Assembly: GCA_002839355.1 (NCBI GenBank)
Contig: PGXW01000015.1
Span: 1-64,000 of the forward strand
DNA from: Spirochaetae bacterium HGW-Spirochaetae-2
GTDB lineage: Bacteria; Spirochaetota; Spirochaetia; Sphaerochaetales; Sphaerochaetaceae
Direction: 5' to 3'
DNA length: 64,000 bases
Shown: positions 32,295-41,303 of the stretch, in pieces
How positions within the stretch are numbered: the stretch's first letter is position 1
Layout of the letters: each line of letters opens with the position of its first letter
Notes under the pieces: model-generated
What the model was told of the DNA's origin: nothing
The model's input: only the letters and a program-made list of their open reading frames with translations
Database searches by the model: none
Translations under genes and position numbers: made by a program

Positions 32295-33860
32295 ATGGGA
32301 ACGAAACGCATGTTGTTGGTGGCCATGATGGTGGGACTGTTGTTGTGCACCCCATTGATGGCACAAGGACAACGGGAAGCCGGTGGTGCCGGACCTGTCG
32401 ATATCGAACTCTGGTACGGAGCGGCAATTACCGAAGCTGGTCCTCCACCCTCGGATTGGGTGGGATTCCAGATCATCAGGGACAAGCTGGGGATCAATCT
32501 CAAGCTCACGGCATTGCCATCAAATGAAGCCGACCAGGATGTCAAGATTTCCGCAGCGGCAGCCGCGGACAATCTCCCCGATATCTTCATGGTGCGCAGG
32601 GAAGTCTGGCTACGTCTGGTCAAACAGGGAATGCTTGCACCTGTCGACGACCTGTATGCCAAGATGCCGGTGCGTACGGCCCTGCAATACGATGCCGACA
32701 GTATCGGGTTCACCACATTCGAAGGCGTATCGTATGGTCTGGCATCACCCGGGTCCATTGCTAAGAACGAGGGTGTCCTGATCCGCAAGGATTGGCTGGA
32801 CAAGCTGGGACTGAAAGTCCCTGTGACGCTCGACGACTATATGCAGGTCATGAAGGCCTTCACCTTCAACGATCCCGACGGAAACGGCAAGCACGATACC
32901 TACGGCTTTGGTGCGTTCATCGAGATCAACAATTTCGAGGAAGGTCTGGGCAGAAGGATGGATCCATTCTTCGGTGCGTTCGGTGTGGCCGGGACCTGGA
33001 ACATGACCAAAGCCGATTTCGGTCTGAATGTACGCAAGGGCAAGTACTACGATGCCATGGCTTTCATCAAGCGGATGGCCGACGACGGTGTTGTCGATCC
33101 CAACTGGCTCGCATACAAGAAGGACGATTTCAGGGCGGCATGGAAACAGGGTCGGTTCGGTATCATGCGTGAGCAGAATGCCGCCTTCGCCGCAACGAGC
33201 AACTATGCCCCGTTCGACAAGAACTTCCCCAACGGCGAGTGGATTGTCATAGATCCCCCGAAGGGGCCGGAAGGCAAGCAGTCCGTCGGCGTGTATACCA
33301 GCCAATATCGGGTATATGCGATCAGTGACAGGGTCACGGCCGAGAAGAAGGATGCGATCGCGCGTCTGCTGGACTGGATGTCGAGCAAAGAGGGGTACTA
33401 TCTGCTCGGATGGGGTGTTGAGGGTGTGAACTATACCCTGGACGATGGAATTCCCGTTGCAGCAGGGGTACCCGATCCCGAATACGCCTTCACTGGTCCG
33501 AAGGGACAACCGTATACGCAGTTGCGCAACATGGTCTTCTATAACGGTGAAGTCGAGCTGACGAGCCGGTATCCGACCTACATAACGGCAACCAGTGGGA
33601 AGGAGATGAGTGCATTGCGTGTCCTGGTCGATATGCAAAGCAGGCCTTGGACCGCAGCGATCGCCTCCGATACCTTGCCACCACCGAGTACCGACCTGAA
33701 ACGGTTCTACGAGCAGGGTGTCACCGAATTCATCACCGGTCGCCGCGCATTGAACAAGGCGAACTGGGATGCTTGGGTAGCCGAGTTCGACAAGCTCGGC
33801 GGGAAGGCATGGGAAGAAGAGGCACGGAGTGTGGCAGTGGCCAATGGCCTGTTGCGCTAA
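32295..33860 (+). CDS. Extracellular solute-binding protein of the CUT1 importer
   Basis: This 521-residue protein has a signal peptide (hydrophobic residues 6-23, MAQG cleavage region, no lipobox) and a family 1 binding fold of the LipO/YtcQ class. An EF-hand-like loop NDPDGNGKHDTYG near residue 195 probably binds calcium, as in alginate- and pectin-oligomer-binding proteins. AAAGGAGGAG precedes the chosen ATG at 32295. With the two permeases it likely imports unsaturated galacturonate or rhamnogalacturonan oligomers. Confidence 0.9.
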   Translation: MGTKRMLLVAMMVGLLLCTPLMAQGQREAGGAGPVDIELWYGAAITEAGPPPSDWVGFQIIRDKLGINLKLTALPSNEADQDVKISAAAAADNLPDIFMVRREVWLRLVKQGMLAPVDDLYAKMPVRTALQYDADSIGFTTFEGVSYGLASPGSIAKNEGVLIRKDWLDKLGLKVPVTLDDYMQVMKAFTFNDPDGNGKHDTYGFGAFIEINNFEEGLGRRMDPFFGAFGVAGTWNMTKADFGLNVRKGKYYDAMAFIKRMADDGVVDPNWLAYKKDDFRAAWKQGRFGIMREQNAAFAATSNYAPFDKNFPNGEWIVIDPPKGPEGKQSVGVYTSQYRVYAISDRVTAEKKDAIARLLDWMSSKEGYYLLGWGVEGVNYTLDDGIPVAAGVPDPEYAFTGPKGQPYTQLRNMVFYNGEVELTSRYPTYITATSGKEMSALRVLVDMQSRPWTAAIASDTLPPPSTDLKRFYEQGVTEFITGRRALNKANWDAWVAEFDKLGGKAWEEEARSVAVANGLLR

Positions 33861-33937
33861 TTCCACATCGACTGTCGTTTGGGGTGGTCGGAACCACAGG
33901 TGACCCGGCTACCCCCCTTTCCTATAGGTGTACAGAT

Positions 33938-35035
33938 ATGGACTCTACAGAAGCATGCTCGATCGCACGATGTATGGTCGACAGTATTCTCACTTGGTAT
34001 TCCCCGGACAAGATGCGTTGGCATTATGAAGACGGGTTGTTCCTCTTCTCGACCTTTGCGGTTGGTATCCATGACGGGGATGACCTCTTGTTGCAACGAG
34101 TGAAGGCGACCTATGACACGTTGGTCAATCCTGATGGAACGATATCCTCCTATCGCATGGATGATTACAATCTGGATCAAATCAATGCCGGCAGGCTATT
34201 GTTCGACCTGTACGGACGCTTTGGAGATGAACGCTACCAAAAGGCTGTCACCTTGCTCGCGGACCAGTTGCTCTACCAGATGCGAACCCTTGGCGGCGGG
34301 TATTGGCACAAGCGGATATATCCTCGCCAGATATGGCTCGACGGATTGTACATGGCCCAGCCGTTCCGTTGTCGGTTTGCCTTGGATCGGGGTGATGCCA
34401 CCATTGCGGCGGATGTGGTCCGGCAGATGGTCGCCATAGAATCCCGGACCCGCGATGCTTCCACTGGGTTGCTCTACCATGCATGGGATGAATCCTTGCA
34501 ACAATTGTGGGCGAACCAGAGTACCGGTTGCTCTCCCCATTTTTGGGGACGGTCCATGGGCTGGTATTGCATGGCGTTGGTCGATGTCCTGGACTACCTG
34601 GGCCCAGACGTTCCCGGTAGGGAGGAACTGGTCGATATCGTCGGACGCACTGCCGACGCGGTCTTGCAATGGCAGGACAGATGCCATTTGTGGTATCAGA
34701 TACTGGATCAGGGTAGCCGTGCCGACAACTATCTGGAGACCTCCTGTTCGGCGATGTTCAGCTATTTCCTTCTGAAGGCCCATCGGCTTGGCCTGTTGGA
34801 GGAAGACTGCTACCGGAATGCCGGAATCGCCGCTTTCGAGGCTTTGGTCGACCGCAAGACCAGCACCGATGCGAATGGATTGCTGCATTTGCACGATATT
34901 TGCTCGGTCGCAGGACTGGGAGGCACCCCATATCGTGACGGATCGTACGGTTATTATGTGGGGGAGCCGGTGGCTACGGACGACTTCAAGGGCGTAGGGC
35001 CCTTCATTCTCGCGGCATTGGAAATTCCCGATTGA
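33938..35035 (+). CDS. GH105 unsaturated rhamnogalacturonyl/glucuronyl hydrolase (YteR-like)
   Basis: This 365-residue (alpha/alpha)6-barrel protein removes the unsaturated uronic acid left by pectin lyases. The catalytic aspartate region IWLDGLYMAQPF is present, as is the SPHFWGRSMGWYCMALVDVL stretch. No signal peptide is seen, so it acts in the cytoplasm on imported oligomers. I chose the ATG at 33938 with AGGTG about eight bases upstream. The open frame upstream overlaps the binding-protein gene and is not conserved. It closes the pectin locus. Confidence 0.9.
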   Translation: MDSTEACSIARCMVDSILTWYSPDKMRWHYEDGLFLFSTFAVGIHDGDDLLLQRVKATYDTLVNPDGTISSYRMDDYNLDQINAGRLLFDLYGRFGDERYQKAVTLLADQLLYQMRTLGGGYWHKRIYPRQIWLDGLYMAQPFRCRFALDRGDATIAADVVRQMVAIESRTRDASTGLLYHAWDESLQQLWANQSTGCSPHFWGRSMGWYCMALVDVLDYLGPDVPGREELVDIVGRTADAVLQWQDRCHLWYQILDQGSRADNYLETSCSAMFSYFLLKAHRLGLLEEDCYRNAGIAAFEALVDRKTSTDANGLLHLHDICSVAGLGGTPYRDGSYGYYVGEPVATDDFKGVGPFILAALEIPD

Positions 35036-35096
35036 TATATTACCGGGCAGTTTCCCTGTCTCAATATAATTTTATATCATGAATTCTCGGTTTGGT

Positions 35097-35125
35097 TTGA
35101 CAGACCCTCGGGAGAGGGCTAGAAT
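35097..35125 (+). promoter_or_regulatory. Strong promoter of the nucleoside importer operon with spacer palindrome
   Basis: Perfect TTGACA (35097-35102), 17 bases, TAGAAT (35120-35125). The spacer holds CCCTC-N4-GAGGG (35105-35118), a perfect inverted repeat where a repressor would block RNA polymerase. Confidence 0.7.
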
Positions 35126-35158
35126 ATCATATCATACTAGATGATAAGGAGAGTTCAC

Positions 35159-36147
35159 ATGAAGAAGTATGTTGTTGTACTGTGTGTACTGTTGCTCCTT
35201 GGCTCGGTGATTTTTGCACAGGGTCAGGCTGACACGGGAAAGAAGTTGCTCAAGGTCGGAATGGTTACCGACGCGGGAACCATTGATGACAAGTCGTTCA
35301 ACCAGGGAACTTGGGAAGGAATTCTCAAGGCACAGAAGGAAGGTTTGGTCGATGCCAAATATCTGAAGCCGTCGGGCACCACCGAAGCCGATTACCTGAA
35401 GGAAATCGGTAACTTGTTTGATGCCGGTTACAAATTCATCATCACCCCGGGATTCAAGTTCGAGACCACAATCTATGAAGCCCAGGACAAGTATCCTACG
35501 GCCAAGTTCGTCATTCTCGATGGCGAGCCCCACACCGCCGACTATTCGATTTTCCGCATCGAGAAGAATGTAGTCGCGGTCTATTGGGCAGAGCACGAGT
35601 CCGGTTTCCTCGCCGGTGTCGCTGCAGCCTTGCAGATGAAGACCGGTAATTTCGGATTCATCGGTGGAATGGAAATTCCCGCAGTCCAGAAATTCAACTG
35701 GGGCTGGCAGCAGGGAATCAAGTATGCCAACGAGAAATGTACGACAGGGGTGTCAATGTAATCTTCGCGGCAGCTGGTGGTGTGGGTGTCGGGGCCATAA
35801 ACGAAGCGAAAGCCCGTGTTACAGGCGGAAAGAATGTTTGGATCGTCGGTGTCGACGTCGACCAGTATCCCGAGGGAATGCTCCCCAGCGGGAAGTCGAT
35901 TATCCTTACCAGTGCCATGAAGTATCTTGACCGTGCCTCCTATGACATGATCAAGCACGAGCTGGCCGGAACATTCCCCGGTGGAGAGGTCCTGCATTTG
36001 GATGCGACCAACGACGGAATAGGTATTCCTGTCACCAACCCGAACCTCTCGGCCGATGTGGTGGCCAAGGTCCAGGAGCTCTATGGCAAATTGAAGAGTG
36101 GTGAAGTCAAGGTCGCCGACTCGCAGATTGCCGGTCTGTTCAAGTAA
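35159..36147 (+). pseudogene. BMP/PnrA-family nucleoside-binding protein broken by an internal deletion
   Basis: The 5' frame begins with a signal peptide (residues 3-20) and the family motif VTDAGTIDDKSFNQGTWEG and runs to YANEK at about 35737. It then meets a stop at 35759-35761. The family resumes in another frame at MYDRGVNVIFAAAGGVGVGA (35737 onward) and ends normally at 36147. Relatives have about 30 residues between these two points, so roughly 90 bases plus a frame change are lost. The binding protein of this importer is therefore broken, or the assembly is wrong. The promoter and AAGGAGAG ribosome site are intact. Confidence 0.82.
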
Positions 36148-36173
36148 GAGAGATCGCATAGTTTCGAACATGT

Positions 36174-36201
36174 ACAAGGGCCGCCCCAGGGCGGCTCTTG
36201 T
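36174..36201 (+). repeat. Intercistronic hairpin after the binding-protein gene
   Basis: ACAAG/CTTGT and GCCGCC/GGCGGC arms form a stem with one G-T pair and a small loop. There is no T-run, so it more likely stabilises the upstream mRNA than terminates transcription. Confidence 0.55.
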
Positions 36202-36261
36202 CAAATACAGTTGTGAACCGATGTACGGAAATATCCGTGCCCTCGAGGAGGCTTTTGCCCA

Positions 36262-37782
36262 ATGAGTCATGTCATAGAGATGTTGAATATCCGCAAGGAA
36301 TTTCCCGGTATCGTTGCCAACGACAACATTACCCTACAGGTCGAGAAGAGTGAGATCCATGCGATTCTCGGTGAGAATGGAGCCGGGAAGTCTACTTTGA
36401 TGAGCATTCTGTTCGGTTTGTACCATGCCGATCGGGGAACCATCAAAGTACGGGGTCAGGAGGTGCATATCGCATCGCCGAACGATGCGACCGATCTTGG
36501 TATCGGTATGGTGCACCAACACTTCCAGCTGGTCCAGACGTTCACCGTCACCGAGAACATCATACTCGGCAAGGAAGGTGGGTTTGTCCTCGACAGGAAA
36601 TCGGCGGCACGGAAGATCAAGGCCTTGTCCGAGCAGTATGGGCTGCGTGTCAATCCCGATTCGGTGATCGAGGATATCACGGTCGGCATGCAACAGCGCG
36701 TCGAGATCCTGAAGATGCTGTATCGCGATGCCGAGATCCTGATTTTCGATGAGCCGACAGCCGTTCTTACTCCACAGGAGATCGAGGAACTGATGCAGAT
36801 CATGCGCAACATGGTCAAGGAGGGCAAGTCGGTCATCCTGATTACACACAAGCTCGATGAGATCAAGGCTGTCGCCGACCGGTGCACGATCATCCGTCGC
36901 GGCAAGATGGTCGGTGTGGTCGATGTGGCCTCCACCTCCCAGGCAAAGATGGCTTCGATGATGGTCGGCCGGCCGGTCAACTTCAAGGTGGTCAAAGAGG
37001 ATATGGAAGCAGGCAAGCCGGTACTCGAGGTCAAGGACCTGCATGTGCTGAACATCAAGAAGACACCGGCAGTCAAGAACTTCTCATTGCAGGTGCGTGC
37101 CGGAGAGATTGTCGGTATCGCGGGTGTCGACGGCAACGGACAATCGGAATTGGTCGAGGCTATCACCGGATTGCGACCCATAGTCTCCGGTTCCATATAC
37201 ATAAATGGAGCCGATATCAGCCAGGCTTCGATTCGCGAGAGGAACGAGTCTGGTGTGGGACATATACCCGAAGACCGCCAGAAGCGGGGATTGGTCATGG
37301 CTGCGTCGCTCAGTTCGAACATGGTGATCAAGGAGTACTACCGCGAACCTTTCAGCAAACATGGGATATTGCACCAGGATACGATAGACAAGCATGCACA
37401 GGAAATCTGCGATGCCTTCGATGTCCGTTCAGGCGAGGGGATATTCTCCCATGCCGGCAAACTCTCCGGAGGGAACCAGCAGAAGGCGATCGTGGGGAGG
37501 GAGATGGCGTTGGAACCCGACTTGATCATTGCCGTACAACCCACGAGGGGTCTGGATGTCGGAGCAATCGAATATATACATAAGCGGTTGGTGGAACATC
37601 GGGACAAGGGCAAGGCGGTCTTGTTGGTCTCCTTCGAGTTGGATGAGATATTCAACCTGTCCGACAGGATCGCAGTCATGAACAGCGGTGAACTGGTCGA
37701 TGTCGTGGAGACGAAACGTACGAACGAGGAAGAGGTCGGCCTGATGATGGCTGGCGTCAGGAACAAGGAGGCCGCATTGTGA
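36262..37782 (+). CDS. Nucleoside ABC importer ATPase (YufO/NupO-like)
   Basis: This 506-residue protein has two ABC domains: Walker A GENGAGKST and Walker B ILIFDEPTAVL in the first, and GVDGNGQSE, LSGGNQQK and the AVQPTRGLDVGA Walker B variant in the second. The last variant is typical of BMP-linked nucleoside importers. The permease GTG overlaps its stop by four bases. It drives uptake of purine nucleosides for the phosphorylase at the operon's end. Confidence 0.92.
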   Translation: MSHVIEMLNIRKEFPGIVANDNITLQVEKSEIHAILGENGAGKSTLMSILFGLYHADRGTIKVRGQEVHIASPNDATDLGIGMVHQHFQLVQTFTVTENIILGKEGGFVLDRKSAARKIKALSEQYGLRVNPDSVIEDITVGMQQRVEILKMLYRDAEILIFDEPTAVLTPQEIEELMQIMRNMVKEGKSVILITHKLDEIKAVADRCTIIRRGKMVGVVDVASTSQAKMASMMVGRPVNFKVVKEDMEAGKPVLEVKDLHVLNIKKTPAVKNFSLQVRAGEIVGIAGVDGNGQSELVEAITGLRPIVSGSIYINGADISQASIRERNESGVGHIPEDRQKRGLVMAASLSSNMVIKEYYREPFSKHGILHQDTIDKHAQEICDAFDVRSGEGIFSHAGKLSGGNQQKAIVGREMALEPDLIIAVQPTRGLDVGAIEYIHKRLVEHRDKGKAVLLVSFELDEIFNLSDRIAVMNSGELVDVVETKRTNEEEVGLMMAGVRNKEAAL

Positions 37783-38888
37783 AAGTCAAGATCAAGAGCA
37801 ACGCCTTCCTGATCGCTGTCTCGGCGGTAATCCTTGGATTGCTTGCCGGTGGGTTGTTGATGATGTCGATCGGCAGCAATCCGTTCGAGGGATTCTATTA
37901 CCTGTTCCGCGGCGGACTTATGAACATGGAGCGTATCGGCAACACGATTTCGACGGCGATCACCCTGATGTTGGTGGGATTGTCCGTAGCCTTCGCCTTC
38001 AAGACCGGCTTGTTCAATATCGGGGCTGCCGGACAGATGTTGGTCGGTGGACTCTGCGCGACACTGGTGGCCCACTATGTGTTCATTCCCAGACCATTCT
38101 ATCTGGTTGTAATCATATTCTGTGCGTTCCTGGGGGGAGCCTTGTGGGGTGTCATCCCAGGAATACTCAAGGCAAAGTTCAATGTGCATGAAGTGGTCGC
38201 GACCATCATGATGAACTGGATCGCCTATTGGTCCATCTATTATTTTGTGCCGGCATATCTCAAGGGTCCTTCGTTGGAGACGGAGTCGAAGTCGATCGCA
38301 ATCGGGCAAACCCTTCGGTCTCCCTGGTTGACAGGGATCTTTGGTGGCGGCTACATCAATCTGGGTATTTTTGTCGCTATCGCTGCGGTATTCGTCATCA
38401 AGTATGTACTCGACAAGACCACATTGGGCTTCGAACTGAAAGCGGTCGGATCCAACAGGTTTTGTGCCGAATACGCCGGTATAAAGGTCAACCGGAATGT
38501 CGTCATCTCCATGATGATCGCCGGCGGACTCGCGGGCCTTGCCGGTATGGCCTACTATACCGGATACTCGAGAAACATCCAGATCGGGGTCATGCCATCC
38601 ATGGGGTTCGACGGCATCGCGGTCGCACTCTTGGGAGCAAGCAATCCGATCGGGGTCCTGTTCTCGGCCCTGTTCTTCGGGATGTTGCAATCGGGGAAGG
38701 GGTTCATGAACGCCATGACGGAAGTCCCTCCCGAGATAGCCGATACGATTATCGCCACCATCATCTACTTTACGGCTACCAGTGTGCTCTTCAGCCGCTT
38801 CTGGGATTCCGTAGGGCGAAGGAAACGGGACAAGGCCCAACAGAAGAGCGACCAGGACGAGAGCAAGGAGGAGGTGAGCCATGAATAA
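37779..38888 (+). CDS. Nucleoside ABC importer permease 1 (YufP/NupP-like)
   Basis: This 369-residue BPD_transp_2 membrane protein has the FNIGAAGQMLVGGLCAT motif of nucleoside permeases and the GSNRFCAEYAGIKVNRNV coupling loop. The start is a GTG that overlaps the ATPase stop (GTGA). Its tail is a charged Lys/Glu-rich run of about 25 residues. The next gene starts eight bases inside it. Confidence 0.92.
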   Translation: MKVKIKSNAFLIAVSAVILGLLAGGLLMMSIGSNPFEGFYYLFRGGLMNMERIGNTISTAITLMLVGLSVAFAFKTGLFNIGAAGQMLVGGLCATLVAHYVFIPRPFYLVVIIFCAFLGGALWGVIPGILKAKFNVHEVVATIMMNWIAYWSIYYFVPAYLKGPSLETESKSIAIGQTLRSPWLTGIFGGGYINLGIFVAIAAVFVIKYVLDKTTLGFELKAVGSNRFCAEYAGIKVNRNVVISMMIAGGLAGLAGMAYYTGYSRNIQIGVMPSMGFDGIAVALLGASNPIGVLFSALFFGMLQSGKGFMNAMTEVPPEIADTIIATIIYFTATSVLFSRFWDSVGRRKRDKAQQKSDQDESKEEVSHE

Positions 38889-39909
38889 TACGACAACGAA
38901 GCAGAGTCTGTTCACCAGCCCGCTTGGAATAGCCATATACATAGTGGTCGGCCTGGTCTTGCTGGCTGTGATGGCGACCAACCACCTGATCGGGATGATC
39001 CTTCCCTATGCGATCGCCTATACCATTCCCTTGCTCATGACTGCCTTGGGTGGGTTGTACAGTGAGCGTAGCGGAGTGACCAACCTCGGTTTGGAAGGCT
39101 TGATGCTGGTGGGATATTTTGCCTCGGCCCTTACAATCAACCTCACCGAGCAAACGTTGCAGGCGAGTGCATTGCCTCTGGGTCTGTTGGCCGGAGTGCT
39201 TGCGGGAGCCTTGTTCTCCATGTTGCATGCATTCGCCTCCATCAATTTGAAGGCCGACCAGGTAATCAGTGGAACCGCGATAAATATGCTTGCCAGTGCC
39301 CTTACGGTGTATCTGGCACGAACGATAGCCGGTAGCGGAAATGTCCGTATCATGCTGGGCATTGTCCGGAGGGATATTCCAGGGCTCTCCAAGATTCCGG
39401 GTATCGGGACGCTGTTCTTCACCCAATCCTACTGGAGTACTTGGGTTGCGCTGATAGTCTGGGGAGCCTCATGGTTCCTCCTCTACAAGACTTCGTTCGG
39501 GCTTCGCCTGCGTGCGTGCGGCGAACACCCGTCGGCTGTCGCTTCCGCCGGTGTGAATGTCTATGGGATGCGCTATTTTGGGGTCGGCATGTCGGGAGCC
39601 CTCGCCGGGCTTGGCGGCAGTATCATCCTCATAACCTATTCCGGGGAATTCAACGGTACCGTAGCCGGACTTGGATTCCTGTCGATCGCCGCCTTGATAT
39701 TCGGGCAATGGAAGCCCCTGGGGATCTTGGGTGCGACCTTCTTTTTCGGTACGGCCACGACCATTGCCAACGTTTCGCAGGTCATTCCCCAACTCGGCGT
39801 GATTCCACCGGTGATATTCAAGGTGTTCCCCTACGTGGTGACACTGTTGGCCTTGATTGTGTTCTCGAAACGTTCCGCAGCCCCGAAAGCTGTCGGTGAA
39901 GCCTTCTAG
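38881..39909 (+). CDS. Nucleoside ABC importer permease 2 (YufQ/NupQ-like)
   Basis: This 342-residue membrane protein is the second permease, with SERSGVTNLGLEGLMLVG at the position where nucleoside permeases have the NIGAEG-like segment, and the ACGEHPSAVASAGVNVYGMR coupling loop. It overlaps permease 1 by eight bases. A perfect 11-base-pair hairpin follows before the phosphorylase. Confidence 0.92.
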   Translation: MNNTTTKQSLFTSPLGIAIYIVVGLVLLAVMATNHLIGMILPYAIAYTIPLLMTALGGLYSERSGVTNLGLEGLMLVGYFASALTINLTEQTLQASALPLGLLAGVLAGALFSMLHAFASINLKADQVISGTAINMLASALTVYLARTIAGSGNVRIMLGIVRRDIPGLSKIPGIGTLFFTQSYWSTWVALIVWGASWFLLYKTSFGLRLRACGEHPSAVASAGVNVYGMRYFGVGMSGALAGLGGSIILITYSGEFNGTVAGLGFLSIAALIFGQWKPLGILGATFFFGTATTIANVSQVIPQLGVIPPVIFKVFPYVVTLLALIVFSKRSAAPKAVGEAF

Positions 39910-39933
39910 TGGTCTGTAAAGCTTACAGACCAC
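39909..39933 (+). repeat. Perfect 11-bp hairpin between permease and phosphorylase genes
   Basis: GTGGTCTGTAA (39909-39919) and TTACAGACCAC (39923-39933) flank a three-base loop. It begins on the last base of the permease stop and has no T-run. It could be an RNA-processing or stability element. Confidence 0.7.
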
Positions 39934-39951
39934 AAGTGAGGAGGAATGTCT

Positions 39952-40782
39952 ATGAATGATGTGATGGTGCGGTTGCGAGAGGCAGCCGAATACGTGCAGG
40001 CGAAAATCGGAACAGAGCCCGTTTCGATCGGCATGATTCTCGGATCTGGTCTTGGTGATCTAGCCAATGAGCTGGAAAATCCGATTGCGGTTCCCTATGT
40101 CGAGATTCCCCACTTTCCCGTTTCCACAGTTCCGGGACATGCCGGGCGCCTGGTTGCCGGATACCTCGGTGGCAAGCGGGTCCTGGTTATGCAAGGGCGG
40201 TTCCATTTCTATGAAGGCTATGGCATGGATACCGTCGTGTTTCCGGTCCAGATGATGCGTGTCATGGGAATCCTGGACCTGTTGGTCACCAATGCGGCAG
40301 GATGTGTCAATACGGCATGGTTGCCCGGCGATCTCATGTTGATCAGCGACCACATCAAGTTGATTCCTGAAAATCCCCTGCGGGGTGCGAATATCGGAGA
40401 GCTTGGCGATCGTTTCTTCGACATGAGTACGGCCTATCCTGAAAATCTGCGGGCAATGGCCCGCAAGGAGGCCGATCGTCTGGGTATCGTCCTGCGTGAA
40501 GGGGTATACCAGCTCTTTACCGGACCTTCCTTCGAAACACCTGCGGAGGTGCGGTTCGCTCGAACCTGTGGAGCCGATGCCGTGGGCATGTCCACCGTAC
40601 CCGAGGTGATCGCCGCACGTCATGCGGGCATGCGCGTGCTGGGTATTTCTTGCCTCACCAACATGGCGGCCGGGATTCTTGACCAGCCGCTGAACCATAT
40701 CGAGGTCTTGGAGACAGGAGAGCGGGTGAAGGCTACATTCTCGGCACTGGTAAAGGCGATAGCATCCTCATGGCCGCATTGA
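39952..40782 (+). CDS. punA: Purine nucleoside phosphorylase, trimeric type
   Basis: This 276-residue enzyme splits purine nucleosides with phosphate into base and ribose-1-phosphate. Motifs follow the trimeric family: GSGLG, VPGHAGRLV, QGRFHFYEGY, LVTNAAG, GPSFETPAEVR, VGMSTVPEVIAARH and SCLTNMAAG with the purine-selecting asparagine. GAGGAGG is seven bases before the ATG at 39952. An ATG six bases earlier is too close to it. It works on nucleosides brought in by the preceding importer. Confidence 0.93.
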   Translation: MNDVMVRLREAAEYVQAKIGTEPVSIGMILGSGLGDLANELENPIAVPYVEIPHFPVSTVPGHAGRLVAGYLGGKRVLVMQGRFHFYEGYGMDTVVFPVQMMRVMGILDLLVTNAAGCVNTAWLPGDLMLISDHIKLIPENPLRGANIGELGDRFFDMSTAYPENLRAMARKEADRLGIVLREGVYQLFTGPSFETPAEVRFARTCGADAVGMSTVPEVIAARHAGMRVLGISCLTNMAAGILDQPLNHIEVLETGERVKATFSALVKAIASSWPH

Positions 40783-41288
40783 CCGCGAAGCAACTTGTAG
40801 CGTATCTCGGTCTTGAGCCGTTGGAGGGAGAGGGGGGTTTTTACCGGCGTGTGTTTCTCGATACGCAGATAGTCGGAACCGCTGGGCTTGGTCCTTTCAC
40901 CAAACCGCAACTCCCCCTAAGCAGTACGATCTATTATCTGGTGACTCCCGAGAGTTTCTCCGCTTTGCACAAGCTTGCCGGCAGCGAAGTCTGGACATGG
41001 ATTGCCGGTGATCCGCTGGATCAGTTCCTGCTCTACCCCGATGGGGATATCGAGTTGCGGGTAGTGGGCTTGGCAGGTGGCGCAATGCCTGTCTCCGTTG
41101 TTCCGGGCGGGTGCTGGCAAGGTACCCGGTTGGCCAAGGACGGTTCCTTCGGTTACGCATTGTGCAGCACGGTCATGAGCCCGGCCTATGATGCGAGTGA
41201 TTTTGTCTTGGCCGATGCGGGGCTTTGTACGCTGTTTCCCTCGGCCGCTGCCCTGATCCAACGATTCATAGCACACGATTGCCACTAG
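40770..41288 (+). CDS. DUF985 cupin-like protein
   Basis: This 172-residue protein has the single-cupin DUF985 pattern: GGFYRRVF, STIYYLVTPESFSALHKL, SEVWTWIAGDPL and the late VVPGGCWQGTR. The function of the family is not settled. It overlaps the phosphorylase gene by 13 bases and is translationally coupled to it. Confidence 0.85.
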   Translation: MAALTAKQLVAYLGLEPLEGEGGFYRRVFLDTQIVGTAGLGPFTKPQLPLSSTIYYLVTPESFSALHKLAGSEVWTWIAGDPLDQFLLYPDGDIELRVVGLAGGAMPVSVVPGGCWQGTRLAKDGSFGYALCSTVMSPAYDASDFVLADAGLCTLFPSAAALIQRFIAHDCH

Positions 41289-41303
41289 TTTGCGGGAGGT
41301 TCC

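Noticed and set aside
32745-33866. 373-codon open frame on the minus strand
   Set aside because: It is antisense to the CUT1 binding-protein gene, which has a signal peptide and a family match.
37338-38981. 547-codon open frame on the minus strand
   Set aside because: It lies opposite the nucleoside importer genes, whose family motifs are clear. The translation is His/Asp/Arg-rich without domains, typical of a shadow frame.
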